Position numbers and translations under genes: made by a program. The notes beneath the pieces are model-generated. The model saw only the letters and a program-made list of their open reading frames with translations. It was not told the origin of the DNA and did no database searches. This document shows positions 48,701 through 58,250 of a stretch of 64,000 nt of DNA, one piece after another. Within the stretch, counting starts at the first letter, position 1; each line of letters opens with the position of its first letter. This DNA is from Enterobacteriaceae bacterium LSJC7 (GTDB taxonomy: Bacteria > Pseudomonadota > Gammaproteobacteria > Enterobacterales > Enterobacteriaceae): contig AMFN01000005.1 in NCBI GenBank assembly GCA_000302695.1, positions 219,027 to 283,026 on the forward strand, written 5' to 3'.

Positions 48701-49242
48701 CCCGGCATACGCTTGTTAAGCGCCGCCAGCTCTTTCATGGCCCGGGCGCGCTCGGTGGGAACGCGCGCCACCAGCATCCAGTATTCCACCGCCAGGTCGC
48801 CATCCGGCGGCGTATCACCGTTAAACAGTTTTTTATATTCGTCGAGAGCTTCCGACACGTGGCCGGTGGTGCCCAACAGACGCGCCTGTTGCAATGTCTG
48901 GCTGCCCTGCGGCGAGGCCACCGTCGCATCCGTCTGCGCCTGCTTTGTCGCCGCCGAGTCCGGGGCGTTTTTCTTGAGCTTATCGAGCAGCTTTTGCGCC
49001 CCGGCGGTATCGCCCTGGCGCAGCAGATAGCGGGCCTGGGCTGCCATCACCTGCGGATCATCAGGCGCAATTAACTCCAGCCGGTAGAGCGACTGGCGCA
49101 CCAGGTCGTCGCGGTTGGTGGCTTCGCCAAGGCGCACCTGCTCCAGCAACTGTTGCTGGACCGACGGTGCTGCCAGCGAAGCCAGTGGCATGAAGGTCAT
49201 ACTGATGGAAAGTGTAATAAGACTTAATGAGAAACCGCGCAT
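45772..49242 (-). CDS. bcsC: Cellulose synthase outer-membrane subunit BcsC
   Basis: The product has 1156 residues (E. coli 1157). After a signal peptide (ending LASLAAP) comes a superhelix of about 19 TPR units to about residue 780 that spans the periplasm, then a C-terminal 16-strand beta-barrel (about 800-1156) with many Gly-aromatic strands, ending in VPYADW. It exports the cellulose chain across the outer membrane. The gene start overlaps bcsZ by 19 bases; it is the last gene of bcsRQABZC. Confidence 0.97.
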   Translation of the reverse strand: MRGFSLSLITLSISMTFMPLASLAAPSVQQQLLEQVRLGEATNRDDLVRQSLYRLELIAPDDPQVMAAQARYLLRQGDTAGAQKLLDKLKKNAPDSAATKQAQTDATVASPQGSQTLQQARLLGTTGHVSEALDEYKKLFNGDTPPDGDLAVEYWMLVARVPTERARAMKELAALNKRMPGNNTLRAGLAQMLFSDDRREEGFALLEQMSRSSGGRGQAADMWYAQVSQIPVSGASVAALQRFLSVFDEGDTVDSAKAKLAQQQQQLADPVFRARAQGLAEVASGSGKKAVAPLKAALSKDQNDAELVGALGEAYSQQNNRAAAVQQFQKALRMDPNNDSSGKWQGLLQTNHYWLLIDQGDKALEAKNTALARQKYTQARRVDNTDSYAVLGLGDVAAAENDDAGAERYYRQALRMDSGNSNAVRGLANVYRRQSPERAEAFIRGLSVSQRRSIDDIERSLADTRYEQQAEALEAKGAWAQAAALHRKRLQMDPDSVWIVYRLAKDLDAAGQRREADGRFRALASKKPSDPDQVYAYGLYLSGTERDTAALNHLSTLPQSKWTDNIQELSDRLRFNHTLETANRLRDSGQEPQAIALLRQQTPSDRIDLILADWAGQRGDLTQARTLYEKVLSRSPDNDDALLGLTETAIAQGDKTQARSNLAHFATLTPAEPPSINVERRVANAYSALGDEAHAQQIYDRIIPQARNQPPSMDSALVMRDAARFQAANGHPQQALQTYRDAMVAADITDKRPEDNDSFTRLTRNDEKDDWLKRGLRSDAADLYRQQDVNVTLDHEYWGSSGTPGYSDLKANTTMLQVDAPLSDGRMFFRTDVVNMDAGSFGGDHTEKWGTCYERGCDSNFNQRARGASVAAGWRNSTWEADIGTTPMGFEVVDVVGGVSYASDLGPIGYTVNAHRRPISSSMLSFAGQRDPNTNTVWGGVRASGAGVSISYDKGEAHGVWSSLGMDQITGKNVADNWRARWMTGYYYKLINENNRRMTVGLNNMLWHYDKDLSGYTLGQGGYYSPQQYVSFAVPVVWRQRTENWSWEVAGSVSWSHSRTNDQRRYPLANLIPNDTDYPDKFAMETGSASSGVGYTARVLVERRLNSHWSLGAGVDIQQAKDYTPSHALIFLRYSQQGWQGDLDMPPQPLVPYADW

Positions 49243-50339
49243 TCCTGCCCCCGGTCAGGGACCAGCTCGCCCTGAGAAGTAAAGCGAAAACGCTGCTGGT
49301 CCCAACCCTGGCCAAACAGTGTTAATACAAAGCTGTAGTAGGCATCCTTACCGGGGTAATTCTGGGCAACACGGCTTCTTTGCACGTAGAGCGCTTCATT
49401 ATCCTGCAGCATGGGCAACAGCGAGGCAGAAAAGCCCACCTGCCCGTCATTTGTTAATTTACCGCTGACCACATCGGCCTGTTCCGGCGGTGCGCCGCGC
49501 TCTACCGTCGCGTTAACCATCGGCTGGAAATGGGTCAGCAGACGCGCCTTATCAGGGTCTTTGTCGCTCAGCATGCCGGCCCACAGATAAACGCGAATAG
49601 CGTTATAGCTGCTGACCAGCGCTGGCGTGTCCTGCATTTTCCAGCCTTTGCCCTTTTGCCAACGGACCCAGTCAGGCGAAAAGCCTTTGGGCGAGGTTTC
49701 CAGCAACAGGCGCAGCGCCGGGGCGCGCATTGCCTTCCAGGGTGCGCCGTAGCGCTCAAGGCGTGCCAGCACCTGTAGCGGCAGGTAGCTGGGGTTGAGC
49801 TTCCAGCCGTTATCCTCAGTAAAACCCACTTTGCCCGGCAGCAACGTCTCACCCAGGCCTGGGATATTCACCACCTCTTCTTTGGCAATAAGCTTAAGCA
49901 ACTGTTGGCCCAGTTCGTCATAATCCGGGCGGTTCCACAGGCGGCCTGCCTCAAGCAGCGCCCAGGCAATCCACAAGTCGGAATCAGAGGCCGAATTGCT
50001 GTCCAGCACCGCCCACTTACCGTCGTCACCGTGCCCCCACAGCCAGGCGGGCAGCGTACTTCTCAGCGCCCCCTGCGCCAGGTTATTTTGCGTCCAGCCC
50101 AGAATCTGGCTGAACGCCTCGCGGTCATCTGCGACCAGCGCAAAAAACAGGCCATAGCTTTGCCCTTCGGAGGTGCTTATCTGGCGTTTGTCGCTGGGGT
50201 CGATAACCCGCCCCTGGTCGCTGATATAGTTTTGCTTAAACTGGTTCCACGCGGGCCAGTCGCAGGCGGCATTGGCACCTGCGGCCGCCAGCATCACGCC
50301 CGCGGCCAGTGTTTTACGCCACAACATCGGCTTACTCAT
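49224..50339 (-). CDS. bcsZ: Periplasmic endo-1,4-beta-glucanase BcsZ (GH8)
   Basis: The product has 371 residues (E. coli 368). The signal peptide ends ANA-A. GH8 features: the proton donor Glu in TSEGQSYGL and the base Asp in [15 protein letters not shown], with the family segment PSYLP. It trims cellulose in the periplasm and influences the yield and quality of the polymer. Its start overlaps bcsB by eight bases and its end overlaps bcsC, so translation is coupled through the operon. Confidence 0.97.
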   Translation of the reverse strand: MSKPMLWRKTLAAGVMLAAAGANAACDWPAWNQFKQNYISDQGRVIDPSDKRQISTSEGQSYGLFFALVADDREAFSQILGWTQNNLAQGALRSTLPAWLWGHGDDGKWAVLDSNSASDSDLWIAWALLEAGRLWNRPDYDELGQQLLKLIAKEEVVNIPGLGETLLPGKVGFTEDNGWKLNPSYLPLQVLARLERYGAPWKAMRAPALRLLLETSPKGFSPDWVRWQKGKGWKMQDTPALVSSYNAIRVYLWAGMLSDKDPDKARLLTHFQPMVNATVERGAPPEQADVVSGKLTNDGQVGFSASLLPMLQDNEALYVQRSRVAQNYPGKDAYYSFVLTLFGQGWDQQRFRFTSQGELVPDRGQECAVSH

Positions 50340-52746
50340 CCTCTGGATCCAGACGGCGACGGCTGATGATGCGCAGCACGCGCCACAGCACCCAGGCCAT
50401 CAGCAGCACTATCACGGCGGCGAACACCGCCAGCAGCACCGGGTGGTTGGAAAGCGCATACCAGATACGCTCAAACCACGGCAGGTGGCCTACGTAGTAC
50501 ACATCCCCCACGCGCAGGCTGTTGACGCCGGACTCACGAATCACCGACACCGAACCGAACATCGCCGCACGTTTGCCGCTGTCGTTAAGCGCGCCGTTAA
50601 GCAGTTCATAACCACGCGGGCTGTCGGCCAGCAACGCAATCACGCTGCGCTGGCTGTGCCACGGCGACTGGAAGCCAACAATGGCGGCCATTGGCCCGTC
50701 TGAGCTGATGGTGGTCTGTACGTCTGGCGTGCGGTCTTCCTGGCTCGGCATAATGCTCGGCAGTGTGGTCTGACGAAACGGCATTTTCACCCAGCTCATC
50801 GCTGCTTCCACCAGCAGGTCGATGCGCTGGTCGTCTTTAAGCTTGCCTGGGATAGCGCCAATAATCAGCATGTCGGCATCTTTAGATTTGATCTCTTCAG
50901 GGTCGGTTGTGAGCGTCACGTTCACTGCGGCAAGCCCGGTCTGCGCGCCGATGGTGCCCATGGCATCCAGCAGTGTGGTCAACTGGCCAGGCGTTGGCTG
51001 TTTCGGCACGATAACCATCGTTTCTGACAAATCTGCCATCCGGCTAAACGGGAAGCTGGCGTTAGCAAACGCCCGCAGGTCCGGCATGGCGATAAAGTGG
51101 TGATAGCGCGAGAAGTCAATGGTCGACTCATCTTCAATCACCACGTGGTTCTGTACCGGCTGGAAGGTGACGCAGTTTTCAATGGAGCCGCCCGGCATGG
51201 GGTTCATGTACTGGAAGTCAAAACGCAGTTGGTTAGCCGCGCCCAGGCGCAGCGCCGGAATGGAGACATCGTTTTTACCATCCAGCAGCCCCTGTACCAC
51301 CGGCAGGTGCAGCAACAGGTTGTTTTTTCGCTCTTTCGGCTCAAGGCTGAAGGATTGCAGGAACTGGTTATTCAGGCTGATATCCATGCGCGAGCTGTCT
51401 TTAATTGGCGGTGCGGTATAGCGATATTTCAGATCCATATCGATACCGTTGCTGCGCAGCAAATAGAGATCCGGCGGCAGATTCAACGTGACCGCAATCG
51501 AGCCTGGCTCAATGCCGCTCGACTGAAGCTGCTCTTCATAGGTTTTCAGTTCACCAAAGCTGACCGGCTGGTCGGTACGCACCCAGTTTGGCGCATCGTA
51601 CGGTTTGCGCGGCAGCAGCGGATTGACATCATCTACGGTCACCGCATCGCCGCGAAACAGGATGCTGCCCTGCGCAATGCCGCGCGCGGCCTGCAACAGA
51701 TCTTTATCGTCACGACCAAACACCACCAGCAGCTTCACATACGGGTTATCTGGATGGTTCATCATTTCGATGGTTGGCGCTTTCACCGCCGGATGCTCGC
51801 GCAAAAAATCCGGGCGTTTGCTGTTGGTGGCAAACACAATCGCGTTGCGCTGCGGCAGGCTGTTGTAGAGCACCGGGAAGTTCTGGCCGCGCCAGACGGT
51901 ACGCGTACCAAACCAGGAGGCAATAATGCTCGCCGCGCGCTGCTGTTCAATATCCGGCGCGCTGGCAAACACCATTGGCAGCACCAGAGGACGATCGTCG
52001 CGGGCATCAAAGAACGGAACCGGGAAGTGGGACAGGTCGTTACGCACCGACAGCGTCTGGTAGAACAGATCCAGCGAACTGTTGCGCCCAACATCGAGCC
52101 ACAGCGTGCTGTTGGCCGGGTTTTCGCACACGTCGCGATAGTGGCCCACAAACTCCAGGCGCACGCGGTTAAAGTCGGTGATATACAGCGGGTCGATAGC
52201 CATCTGCGCGCGGGTCTTTTGCCCGAGTTGCTCTTTGGTGACCGGCAGCACGCCCATCAGCTCATCGTTGAGGTAAACCTTCAGCTGTGACTGCACCGGC
52301 AGCAGCGCCGGCGACGGCGTGTATTCCAGATTCAGCATGGCGCGCGACACCACTTCGTCGCTGCGCAGGCCAAACTCCACCCCGCCAGTCGGATTGGTCC
52401 CGCGCAGCACCATGCTGCCAGGCGGTGGCGCAATTTGCGCAAAGTTGAGTTTCACTTCGCGCGATGGCGCATTTTCATCCGCCATGACGGGGGCACCTGC
52501 GCCCTCTACGCCTGGCATGACCGCGCCAACGGGCGCATTTGGGTTGCCGCTGCCAGGCTCGGCGGGCGTCAGGGCCTCCCCCTGCGTCGGTCCCTGCGTG
52601 ACGATACCTTGTGTCGCGGGCGCAACGGCAGGCACCGTTGGCGCAGGCGTGGCGGCGGGGTTTGCGGGCGCGGCAAACCCTGGCGGAAAGTGAGAAGCGC
52701 TAAGCCCTAAAACCACTGCACAAATCCAGGAGTGTTTTCTTTTCAT
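50332..52746 (-). CDS. bcsB: Cellulose synthase periplasmic subunit BcsB
   Basis: The product has 804 residues from the ATG at 52744-52746 ([14 protein letters not shown]), ten bases after bcsA; the frame extending into bcsA is not used. Signal peptide to FAA-P, then an unusually long Pro/Ala/Gly-rich linker (about 27-110), which makes it about 25 residues longer than E. coli BcsB. Carbohydrate-binding and flavodoxin-like domains follow. The C-terminal membrane anchor at about 765-790 ([18 protein letters not shown]) packs against BcsA. BcsB guides the nascent glucan through the periplasm. Confidence 0.97.
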   Translation of the reverse strand: MKRKHSWICAVVLGLSASHFPPGFAAPANPAATPAPTVPAVAPATQGIVTQGPTQGEALTPAEPGSGNPNAPVGAVMPGVEGAGAPVMADENAPSREVKLNFAQIAPPPGSMVLRGTNPTGGVEFGLRSDEVVSRAMLNLEYTPSPALLPVQSQLKVYLNDELMGVLPVTKEQLGQKTRAQMAIDPLYITDFNRVRLEFVGHYRDVCENPANSTLWLDVGRNSSLDLFYQTLSVRNDLSHFPVPFFDARDDRPLVLPMVFASAPDIEQQRAASIIASWFGTRTVWRGQNFPVLYNSLPQRNAIVFATNSKRPDFLREHPAVKAPTIEMMNHPDNPYVKLLVVFGRDDKDLLQAARGIAQGSILFRGDAVTVDDVNPLLPRKPYDAPNWVRTDQPVSFGELKTYEEQLQSSGIEPGSIAVTLNLPPDLYLLRSNGIDMDLKYRYTAPPIKDSSRMDISLNNQFLQSFSLEPKERKNNLLLHLPVVQGLLDGKNDVSIPALRLGAANQLRFDFQYMNPMPGGSIENCVTFQPVQNHVVIEDESTIDFSRYHHFIAMPDLRAFANASFPFSRMADLSETMVIVPKQPTPGQLTTLLDAMGTIGAQTGLAAVNVTLTTDPEEIKSKDADMLIIGAIPGKLKDDQRIDLLVEAAMSWVKMPFRQTTLPSIMPSQEDRTPDVQTTISSDGPMAAIVGFQSPWHSQRSVIALLADSPRGYELLNGALNDSGKRAAMFGSVSVIRESGVNSLRVGDVYYVGHLPWFERIWYALSNHPVLLAVFAAVIVLLMAWVLWRVLRIISRRRLDPEDE

Positions 52747-52756
52747 CACGTTATCA

Positions 52757-55375
52757 TCATTGTTGTGCCATGACCGGCGCAGTCTGTTCAGCCCCGGCCG
52801 CCTGCTGCGGCCTGCGGGGAATGAACGACACCACCCAGTCAATCAAAAGCGTTAAGCTGCGGAAAATGAATTTCACTGACGTTGGCGCAAACTCCGCGAG
52901 GTGGCGGTAGCCGCTAAAGCCGAGCTTGAGAATATCGAGCAGGCTTTCCAGCGGTTTATCCTCGGGATAGCTGTCCTGCCACAGCGCCCAGGTATCGGCA
53001 CGGGCAAACGTACACTGAATAAAATCGATGTGCTGGCGGGTGTCCATTTGCTCCAGCTGTAAGCCGATTTCCGGCCCCATCACACGCACAATGCGCGCGG
53101 CAAACGAGAACTCCTGCGGCCCGCGCTTGAGCAACAGGTGCACACGCTGGCCGTTCAAAAACCCGGTGTCGCCGTGCATCTTGATGCCCACACCGCCGTC
53201 GGAGTAGTCATGCACGGTGCAGGGAAAGAGGTGACCGTCATCGCGGGCAATGGCCGCTGGCATGGCGATTTCCACGCGGTGCGAGCGGCGTACCTGTTTA
53301 CTTTCAACCGATACCGCCACCGCGCCGCCGAGGATTATCAGGTTGTAAACCACCCAGACAATACTCACCACCACGGTCAGCATTTCGTTCTCTGGTCCCC
53401 AGAAGAAGCGCCACACGCCAACCGCAATCCCCAGCAGGTTAATCAGCACCAGCCACAGGTAAGGCCGGGTAATCACCCAGTCCACATACTCGTGCTTAAC
53501 AAGCCCGCCTTTGGCGGTCACGTTGAATGTACCTTTGTGCGGGTTAATCAGCGCCACCAGCGTCGGCGGCGTGATGTACCAGGCGAGCACCGTCTCGTAG
53601 ATTTCACTCCAGAAAGAGTGGCGAAATTTGCCCTGAATCTTCGAGTTGGTGAGGCTTGCATGAACCATGTGCGGCAGTACAAACAGCGCAATCATGATAG
53701 CGGGCGCGTAGATGATATAAGCGTGCAGCAGCAGGAAGGCCAGCGGCGCGGTCAGGAAGATAAGCCGCGGCAGACCAGACAGGAAGTGGAACATGGCGTT
53801 GGCGTAACACAGCCGCTGCTGGAGCTTGAGGCCTTTACCGAAAAACGGGTTGTCGAGGCGAAAGATTTGCACCATGCCACGCGCCCAGCGGATACGCTGG
53901 CCGATGTGGGCTGACAGACTTTCCGTCGCAAGGCCCGCCGCCTGCGGAATACGCATGTAGGCTGAGGTATAGCCGCGCCGGTGCAGGCGCAGTGAGGTGT
54001 GGGCATCTTCGGTCACCGTCTCAACCGCGATACCGCCAATTTCGTTGAGCGCCTGGCGGCGAATGACCGCGCAGGAGCCGCAGAAAAAGGTGGCGTCCCA
54101 CATGTCGTTACCGTCCTGCACCAGCCCGTAGAACAGCGTGCCTTCGTTGGGGGTTTTACGAAAACGGCCCAGGTTGCGCTCAAACGGATCAGGTGAGAAG
54201 AAGTGGTGCGGCGTCTGCATCAGCGCCAGCTTTTTGTCTTTGAAGAACCAGCCCATGGTCAGCTGCAGGAAGGAGCGGGTTGGCACGTGGTCACAGTCAA
54301 AAATGGCGACAAAGTCGCCCTTCGCGAGCTTCATGGCGTTGTTGATGTTGCCCGCTTTGGCGTGCTCGTGGGTGGTGCGTGCTACGTACTTCACGCCCAC
54401 GTCTTCGGCAAATTGACGAAACTCCTCGCGCCCACCGTCGTCCAGAATCCAGATGTTAATCTTGTCGCGCGGCCAGTCAATGCCGAGCGAGGCGTAAATG
54501 GTGCCTTTCACCACGTGCAAGTCTTCGTTGTAGGTCGGCACAAAAATATCTACCGCAGGCCAGGTGCTCATGTCTTTTGGCAACGGCACCGGCTGGCGGT
54601 TGAGCGGCCAGATAACCTGAAAGTAGCCCATCACCAGCACAATCCAGGCGTAGGTTTCAGCAAACAGCAGAATCAGGCCGCACACCAGGCTTACCGGATC
54701 ATTCCAGTTAAGCGTTGACGTGTAGCGCCACCAGATGTAGCGACAGGAGACGGTCAGTGAGAGCACTATCAGCATCAGCGCCGAGAAGCGCCCCGGCATG
54801 CGGCGCACTATCATCGCAATGCCCCAGAGCAGCATCAGGAAAATAAACTGTGCCAGCGGGCTGAATGGCTGGGTGATACACAGCAGCGCCAGCACCGCCG
54901 AAAAGCCGGTGATGACCCAGAGAATGATGTTGCGCACGCGCGCACTCAGGTGACCCAGTTCTTTTTCCTGCTCCAGGTGCTCGGTGCGCGCGTTCATGCG
55001 CTGCGGCAGCGTCTGCACCCAGGTCTGGTAGTTGTCGCGCCATGCCGCAATACGGTCAAAGCGCTGCCATTTCGGGCGCACCCAGCCGTCACGCGGCAGT
55101 GCCACCAGCAGCCATACCGTCTGGATAACGTAGCGCGCCAGGTCGAGCGGACGCGGGCGTTCGGCGTCAATCTGCGGATACAGCCGCACGCGCTGCGCAC
55201 GCACGCCGCACCAGCGCTCGCTCTCAAAACGCAGAAAGGTCCAACCCAGGACCAGAATCAGGCAGCCCAGCGCGGCGCTAAAAGGCGGCGCGCCGTGGCG
55301 GCGATAGTTCATGTACCGTTCGCCAAGACGTTGGCTGACCGGCGTGGTGAGCAACCAGCGCGTCATCACGCTCAT
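52757..55375 (-). CDS. bcsA: Cellulose synthase catalytic subunit BcsA
   Basis: The product has 872 residues, the E. coli length, from the ATG at 55373-55375; its start overlaps the bcsQ stop by four bases. It is a GT2 glycosyltransferase in the inner membrane that polymerises UDP-glucose and threads the chain out. Catalytic motifs: DDG at 312, DCDH at 360-363, the TED base (VTEDAHTS) and Q493-RRW-type QRIRW at 493-497. The PilZ domain that binds c-di-GMP follows, with RxxxR at 696-700 and DYSDGG further on. All needed residues are present, so an active, c-di-GMP-dependent enzyme is expected. Confidence 0.98.
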   Translation of the reverse strand: MSVMTRWLLTTPVSQRLGERYMNYRRHGAPPFSAALGCLILVLGWTFLRFESERWCGVRAQRVRLYPQIDAERPRPLDLARYVIQTVWLLVALPRDGWVRPKWQRFDRIAAWRDNYQTWVQTLPQRMNARTEHLEQEKELGHLSARVRNIILWVITGFSAVLALLCITQPFSPLAQFIFLMLLWGIAMIVRRMPGRFSALMLIVLSLTVSCRYIWWRYTSTLNWNDPVSLVCGLILLFAETYAWIVLVMGYFQVIWPLNRQPVPLPKDMSTWPAVDIFVPTYNEDLHVVKGTIYASLGIDWPRDKINIWILDDGGREEFRQFAEDVGVKYVARTTHEHAKAGNINNAMKLAKGDFVAIFDCDHVPTRSFLQLTMGWFFKDKKLALMQTPHHFFSPDPFERNLGRFRKTPNEGTLFYGLVQDGNDMWDATFFCGSCAVIRRQALNEIGGIAVETVTEDAHTSLRLHRRGYTSAYMRIPQAAGLATESLSAHIGQRIRWARGMVQIFRLDNPFFGKGLKLQQRLCYANAMFHFLSGLPRLIFLTAPLAFLLLHAYIIYAPAIMIALFVLPHMVHASLTNSKIQGKFRHSFWSEIYETVLAWYITPPTLVALINPHKGTFNVTAKGGLVKHEYVDWVITRPYLWLVLINLLGIAVGVWRFFWGPENEMLTVVVSIVWVVYNLIILGGAVAVSVESKQVRRSHRVEIAMPAAIARDDGHLFPCTVHDYSDGGVGIKMHGDTGFLNGQRVHLLLKRGPQEFSFAARIVRVMGPEIGLQLEQMDTRQHIDFIQCTFARADTWALWQDSYPEDKPLESLLDILKLGFSGYRHLAEFAPTSVKFIFRSLTLLIDWVVSFIPRRPQQAAGAEQTAPVMAQQ

Positions 55376-56106
55376 TTTGCGCCCCCGGCGAAATTGAGCA
55401 GACACCAGCTTGCAAGCGTCATCATCTCCTCTGCCGCCAGCGCCTGCGGCTGGTACTCGCCCAGCGGCTGCTTGGCTGCGGCGCATTCGGTCATTGCTTC
55501 GTCCTGGTGGATGACAACCGGAATGATGCTTTTCTGGCTTTGCAGCCACAGTTGCCAGATATCGTCCTGCAATTTGCTGGTAACCTGAAAACCGTTGACC
55601 AACAGATGCGTACCCTGCACCAGCGGCTGCTGGTGCAGGCGCACGTGGCAGTTCGCATCCGGGCGCGCGACCGTAATAACATGGTCAAGCGCCTCAAGGG
55701 TGCGTAGCGCATACGCATTAAAACCCCGTGGCATATCAACCAGGATCCAGCGGTAGCGCCCGCTGGCTTTGAGTGCGGTCAGCGCGGCAATAAACCGGTC
55801 AATGTTCTCTGACTGAGCCAGAAAATCGCTGCTCTCGGCCTGCGTCAGCTGGCCAAAAGGCAGAATGTCTAAATGTGCGGTATAACGCCAGGCCGCATGT
55901 TGCCAGGCCTCACCGTCATGCATTGCTCGCGCCCAGCCCTCAGGCCGGGAAAACGCAACGTTAAAAAACAGGCGTAACAGGTTGTCGTGAGCCGCGCCGA
56001 CAACCAGCACCGACTCCCCGAGAAACTGTAATGACCACCCCAATGCAGCGGCCACGGAGGTTGTACCCACCCCTCCGCGAATCCCCTGCAACCCAATGAT
56101 TGCCAT
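55372..56106 (-). CDS. bcsQ: Cellulose biosynthesis ATPase-like protein BcsQ
   Basis: The product has 244 residues (E. coli about 250). It is a MinD/ParA-like SIMIBI protein that, with BcsR, assembles and localises the synthase at the cytoplasmic side. The deviant Walker A reads GIRGGVGTTS, without the usual first Lys, as in E. coli BcsQ. The next strand reads VLVVGAAHDNLLRL where E. coli has Asp in VVDACPDN, so one expected acidic residue is lost. There is no premature stop, unlike K-12. It overlaps bcsA by four bases and follows bcsR by 14. Confidence 0.95.
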   Translation of the reverse strand: MAIIGLQGIRGGVGTTSVAAALGWSLQFLGESVLVVGAAHDNLLRLFFNVAFSRPEGWARAMHDGEAWQHAAWRYTAHLDILPFGQLTQAESSDFLAQSENIDRFIAALTALKASGRYRWILVDMPRGFNAYALRTLEALDHVITVARPDANCHVRLHQQPLVQGTHLLVNGFQVTSKLQDDIWQLWLQSQKSIIPVVIHQDEAMTECAAAKQPLGEYQPQALAAEEMMTLASWCLLNFAGGAK

Positions 56107-56120
56107 CAGGCTGGCTCCCT

Positions 56121-56309
56121 TTATTTATGTTGCGCAAATTCTGCCAGCAAAGGCCAGCGCTCAATTGCCGCAACCAGGCGTTCGCGCTGGTATATATCGG
56201 TGTAATCGATATCGGGCAGAGAGAATGCCTTACTTAAAGCCAGAAGATCGTTTTGAAAGGCGTAACCCGGCTGTTGTTGCCGCTCATTCGTGAGTACTTT
56301 CTCATTCAT
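56121..56309 (-). CDS. bcsR: Cellulose biosynthesis accessory protein BcsR
   Basis: The product has 62 residues, as in E. coli YhjR. The divergent N-terminal third is followed by the conserved FQNDLLALSKAFSLPDIDY and the C-terminal RWPLLAEFAQ. BcsR forms a complex with BcsQ and stabilises it, and the pair binds BcsE in the synthase complex. It is the first gene of the bcsRQABZC operon; the 196-base gap to the divergent bcsE should contain both promoters. Confidence 0.95.
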   Translation of the reverse strand: MNEKVLTNERQQQPGYAFQNDLLALSKAFSLPDIDYTDIYQRERLVAAIERWPLLAEFAQHK

Positions 56310-56505
56310 TTCGGCACCGTCCGTCTAATTATTTACGCAGTCATGACCAGGTAATTACGCAACGGTGCAGATCTTGCGATGCTACCATTGCGAAATTGAT
56401 TTACAATGCTAAATCTGAAGCCGTTTATTTTCAATGTTAGGTTTATTTCCTGGCTTTCGCTAGTAAACTGACATACATACTGTTTTTTGACGCAAAAGGG
56501 TCATC

Positions 56506-58056
56506 ATGAACCCCATTTTTCCGGTCGGCATCGCACTTTGGGACGAACTGCAGCATATGCCTGCAGGCGGCGTGTGGTGGGTGAATACCGACCGTTATGA
56601 AGATGCCCGACGCCTGGTCAATAGCACGCTTTCCGCTCAACAGGAAGATGCAAAAGTTGCCGTTATCGTAATGGGAACACAGCCTGATAAAGTTATTGAT
56701 CTCACAGGTGACACAGGGCCACAAAAGGTCTCTCTTTTTAGCGCCCAGAAAAACGAGAGCAGTATAAAGTTTCTCGCGACAGATATCATGTGCAGCATCA
56801 ACCCAGAGCGCTATTTACTGGTGTTGTTATGTGCTGAAAACTTCTGGCAAAATATTACGCCCAAAGTGTTGCGCAACTGGTTACATAAAATTAGCAAATG
56901 GTGTCAAATATATAACTGCACTCTTCTCGTGGTTAACCCCGGAAATAAGACTGATACGCAGTTCTCTTTTTTAGTAGACGCTCACCGCAGCCTTTCCGGG
57001 CTGGCGGGTTTACGCTTTCAGGGCGATATTCATCTGTACGATGTTGCCTTCTGGTGCAACGAAAAGGGCGTTAGTGCGCAACAGCAGCTAGAGTTGCGCT
57101 GGCAGGACCATACCTGGCACCTGCTCCAGCAAGAAGAAAACACGCCGCAGCCGCGCAGCGATGAAAAGCAAATCCTGAGCCATGCGGCCGTGCTGGAAGG
57201 TGCGCCGCCGCTGTCGGAGTACTGGACGCTTTTTGACGACAACGATGCTCTGTTTGAAGCCGCCCGCAGCGCCCAGGCCGCCACCATTATTTTCTCACTC
57301 AGCCAGAACCCGCAGATTGAGCCGCTCGCTCGCCATATACACGCCCTGCGCCGCCAGCGCGGTAGCGCGCTGAAAATCATCGTGCGTGAAAACAAAGCCA
57401 GCCTGCGTGCTACCGATGAGCGCCTGCTGATGGGCTGCGGTGCCACACTGGTGGTGCCGTGGAACGCGCCGCTGTCGCGTTGCCTGACAATGATAGAAAG
57501 CGTGCAGGGCCAGAACTTCAGCCGCCATGTGCCAGAAGATGTGACGGTGCTGTTCGACGCCCTGCGCCCGCTCAAGCTGCGCGGCTGGCTACAGTGGGAT
57601 GCGTTTTGTAACGCCATTAATACCATGCTCAATAACCCACTGCTGCCCGCCGACAACAAAGGCATACTGGTTGCATTGCGCCCGGTTCCGGGGTTGCGTA
57701 TTGAGCAGGCGCTAACGCTGTGCCGCCCTAACCGCCAGGGCGACTTCGTGACCATTGGCAATGGCAGACTGATGATTTTCCTCTCTTTCTGCCGCATTAA
57801 CGATCTCGACACCGCGCTGAGTCACATCTTCCCGCTGCCGGTCAACGACATTATTTCCAACCGCATGGTCTGGTATGAAGACAGCCAGATAGCCGCCGAA
57901 CTGGTACAACTGCAAAAAGTGCCCAAAGAGCAGTGGATGCAGCCGCTGGCGCAGGCCAGCGAGAGCGAAAAACCGCTCAACGTGCACCGGGAAAACCACC
58001 GCTGGCGGCGCGACCCTGAACCGGTGACGCTACTGACCGACGAGGGCGCGCCTTAA
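56506..58056 (+). CDS. bcsE: c-di-GMP-binding cellulose regulator BcsE
   Basis: The product has 516 residues (E. coli 523). Three parts: an N-terminal receiver/NTPase-like region (about 1-215), a REC-like domain (about 220-370) and a degenerate GGDEF (GIL) domain that binds c-di-GMP through RxGD, here RQGD at 410-413. It enhances cellulose output and recruits BcsF to the membrane. The gene is divergent from bcsR and shares one base with bcsF (TAATG). The middle of the N-terminal part (about 56700-56960) is more AT-rich than the rest. Confidence 0.95.
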   Translation: MNPIFPVGIALWDELQHMPAGGVWWVNTDRYEDARRLVNSTLSAQQEDAKVAVIVMGTQPDKVIDLTGDTGPQKVSLFSAQKNESSIKFLATDIMCSINPERYLLVLLCAENFWQNITPKVLRNWLHKISKWCQIYNCTLLVVNPGNKTDTQFSFLVDAHRSLSGLAGLRFQGDIHLYDVAFWCNEKGVSAQQQLELRWQDHTWHLLQQEENTPQPRSDEKQILSHAAVLEGAPPLSEYWTLFDDNDALFEAARSAQAATIIFSLSQNPQIEPLARHIHALRRQRGSALKIIVRENKASLRATDERLLMGCGATLVVPWNAPLSRCLTMIESVQGQNFSRHVPEDVTVLFDALRPLKLRGWLQWDAFCNAINTMLNNPLLPADNKGILVALRPVPGLRIEQALTLCRPNRQGDFVTIGNGRLMIFLSFCRINDLDTALSHIFPLPVNDIISNRMVWYEDSQIAAELVQLQKVPKEQWMQPLAQASESEKPLNVHRENHRWRRDPEPVTLLTDEGAP

Positions 58057-58250
58057 TGAACATTACCGATATTTTGCAGCTGATTGTGCTGTGCGCCGCG
58101 CTCTTTATCCCGCTGGGTTACGCCGGGTCACGCTGGCTGCCGCGCCTGAAAAGGCTGATTCGTATTACGCTTATGAAACCACGCTCTGTAAAACCAGCCG
58201 GAACGCTGCGCCGGAGTCATTCTGCCAGGACACGCCCAGAACATGATTAA
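58056..58250 (+). CDS. bcsF: Cellulose biosynthesis membrane peptide BcsF
   Basis: The product has 64 residues. One N-terminal membrane helix (about 5-25, DILQLIVLCAALFIPLGYAG) is followed by a basic, Arg-rich cytoplasmic tail. In E. coli it anchors BcsE to the membrane and is needed for the BcsG pathway. Start overlaps the bcsE stop by one base; stop overlaps the bcsG start by eight. The C-terminal tail is poorly conserved. Confidence 0.92.
   Translation: MNITDILQLIVLCAALFIPLGYAGSRWLPRLKRLIRITLMKPRSVKPAGTLRRSHSARTRPEHD

Noticed and set aside
51097-52290. A 397-codon plus-strand frame opposite bcsB
   Set aside because: Shadow of bcsB; no signal for translation and no recognisable domains.
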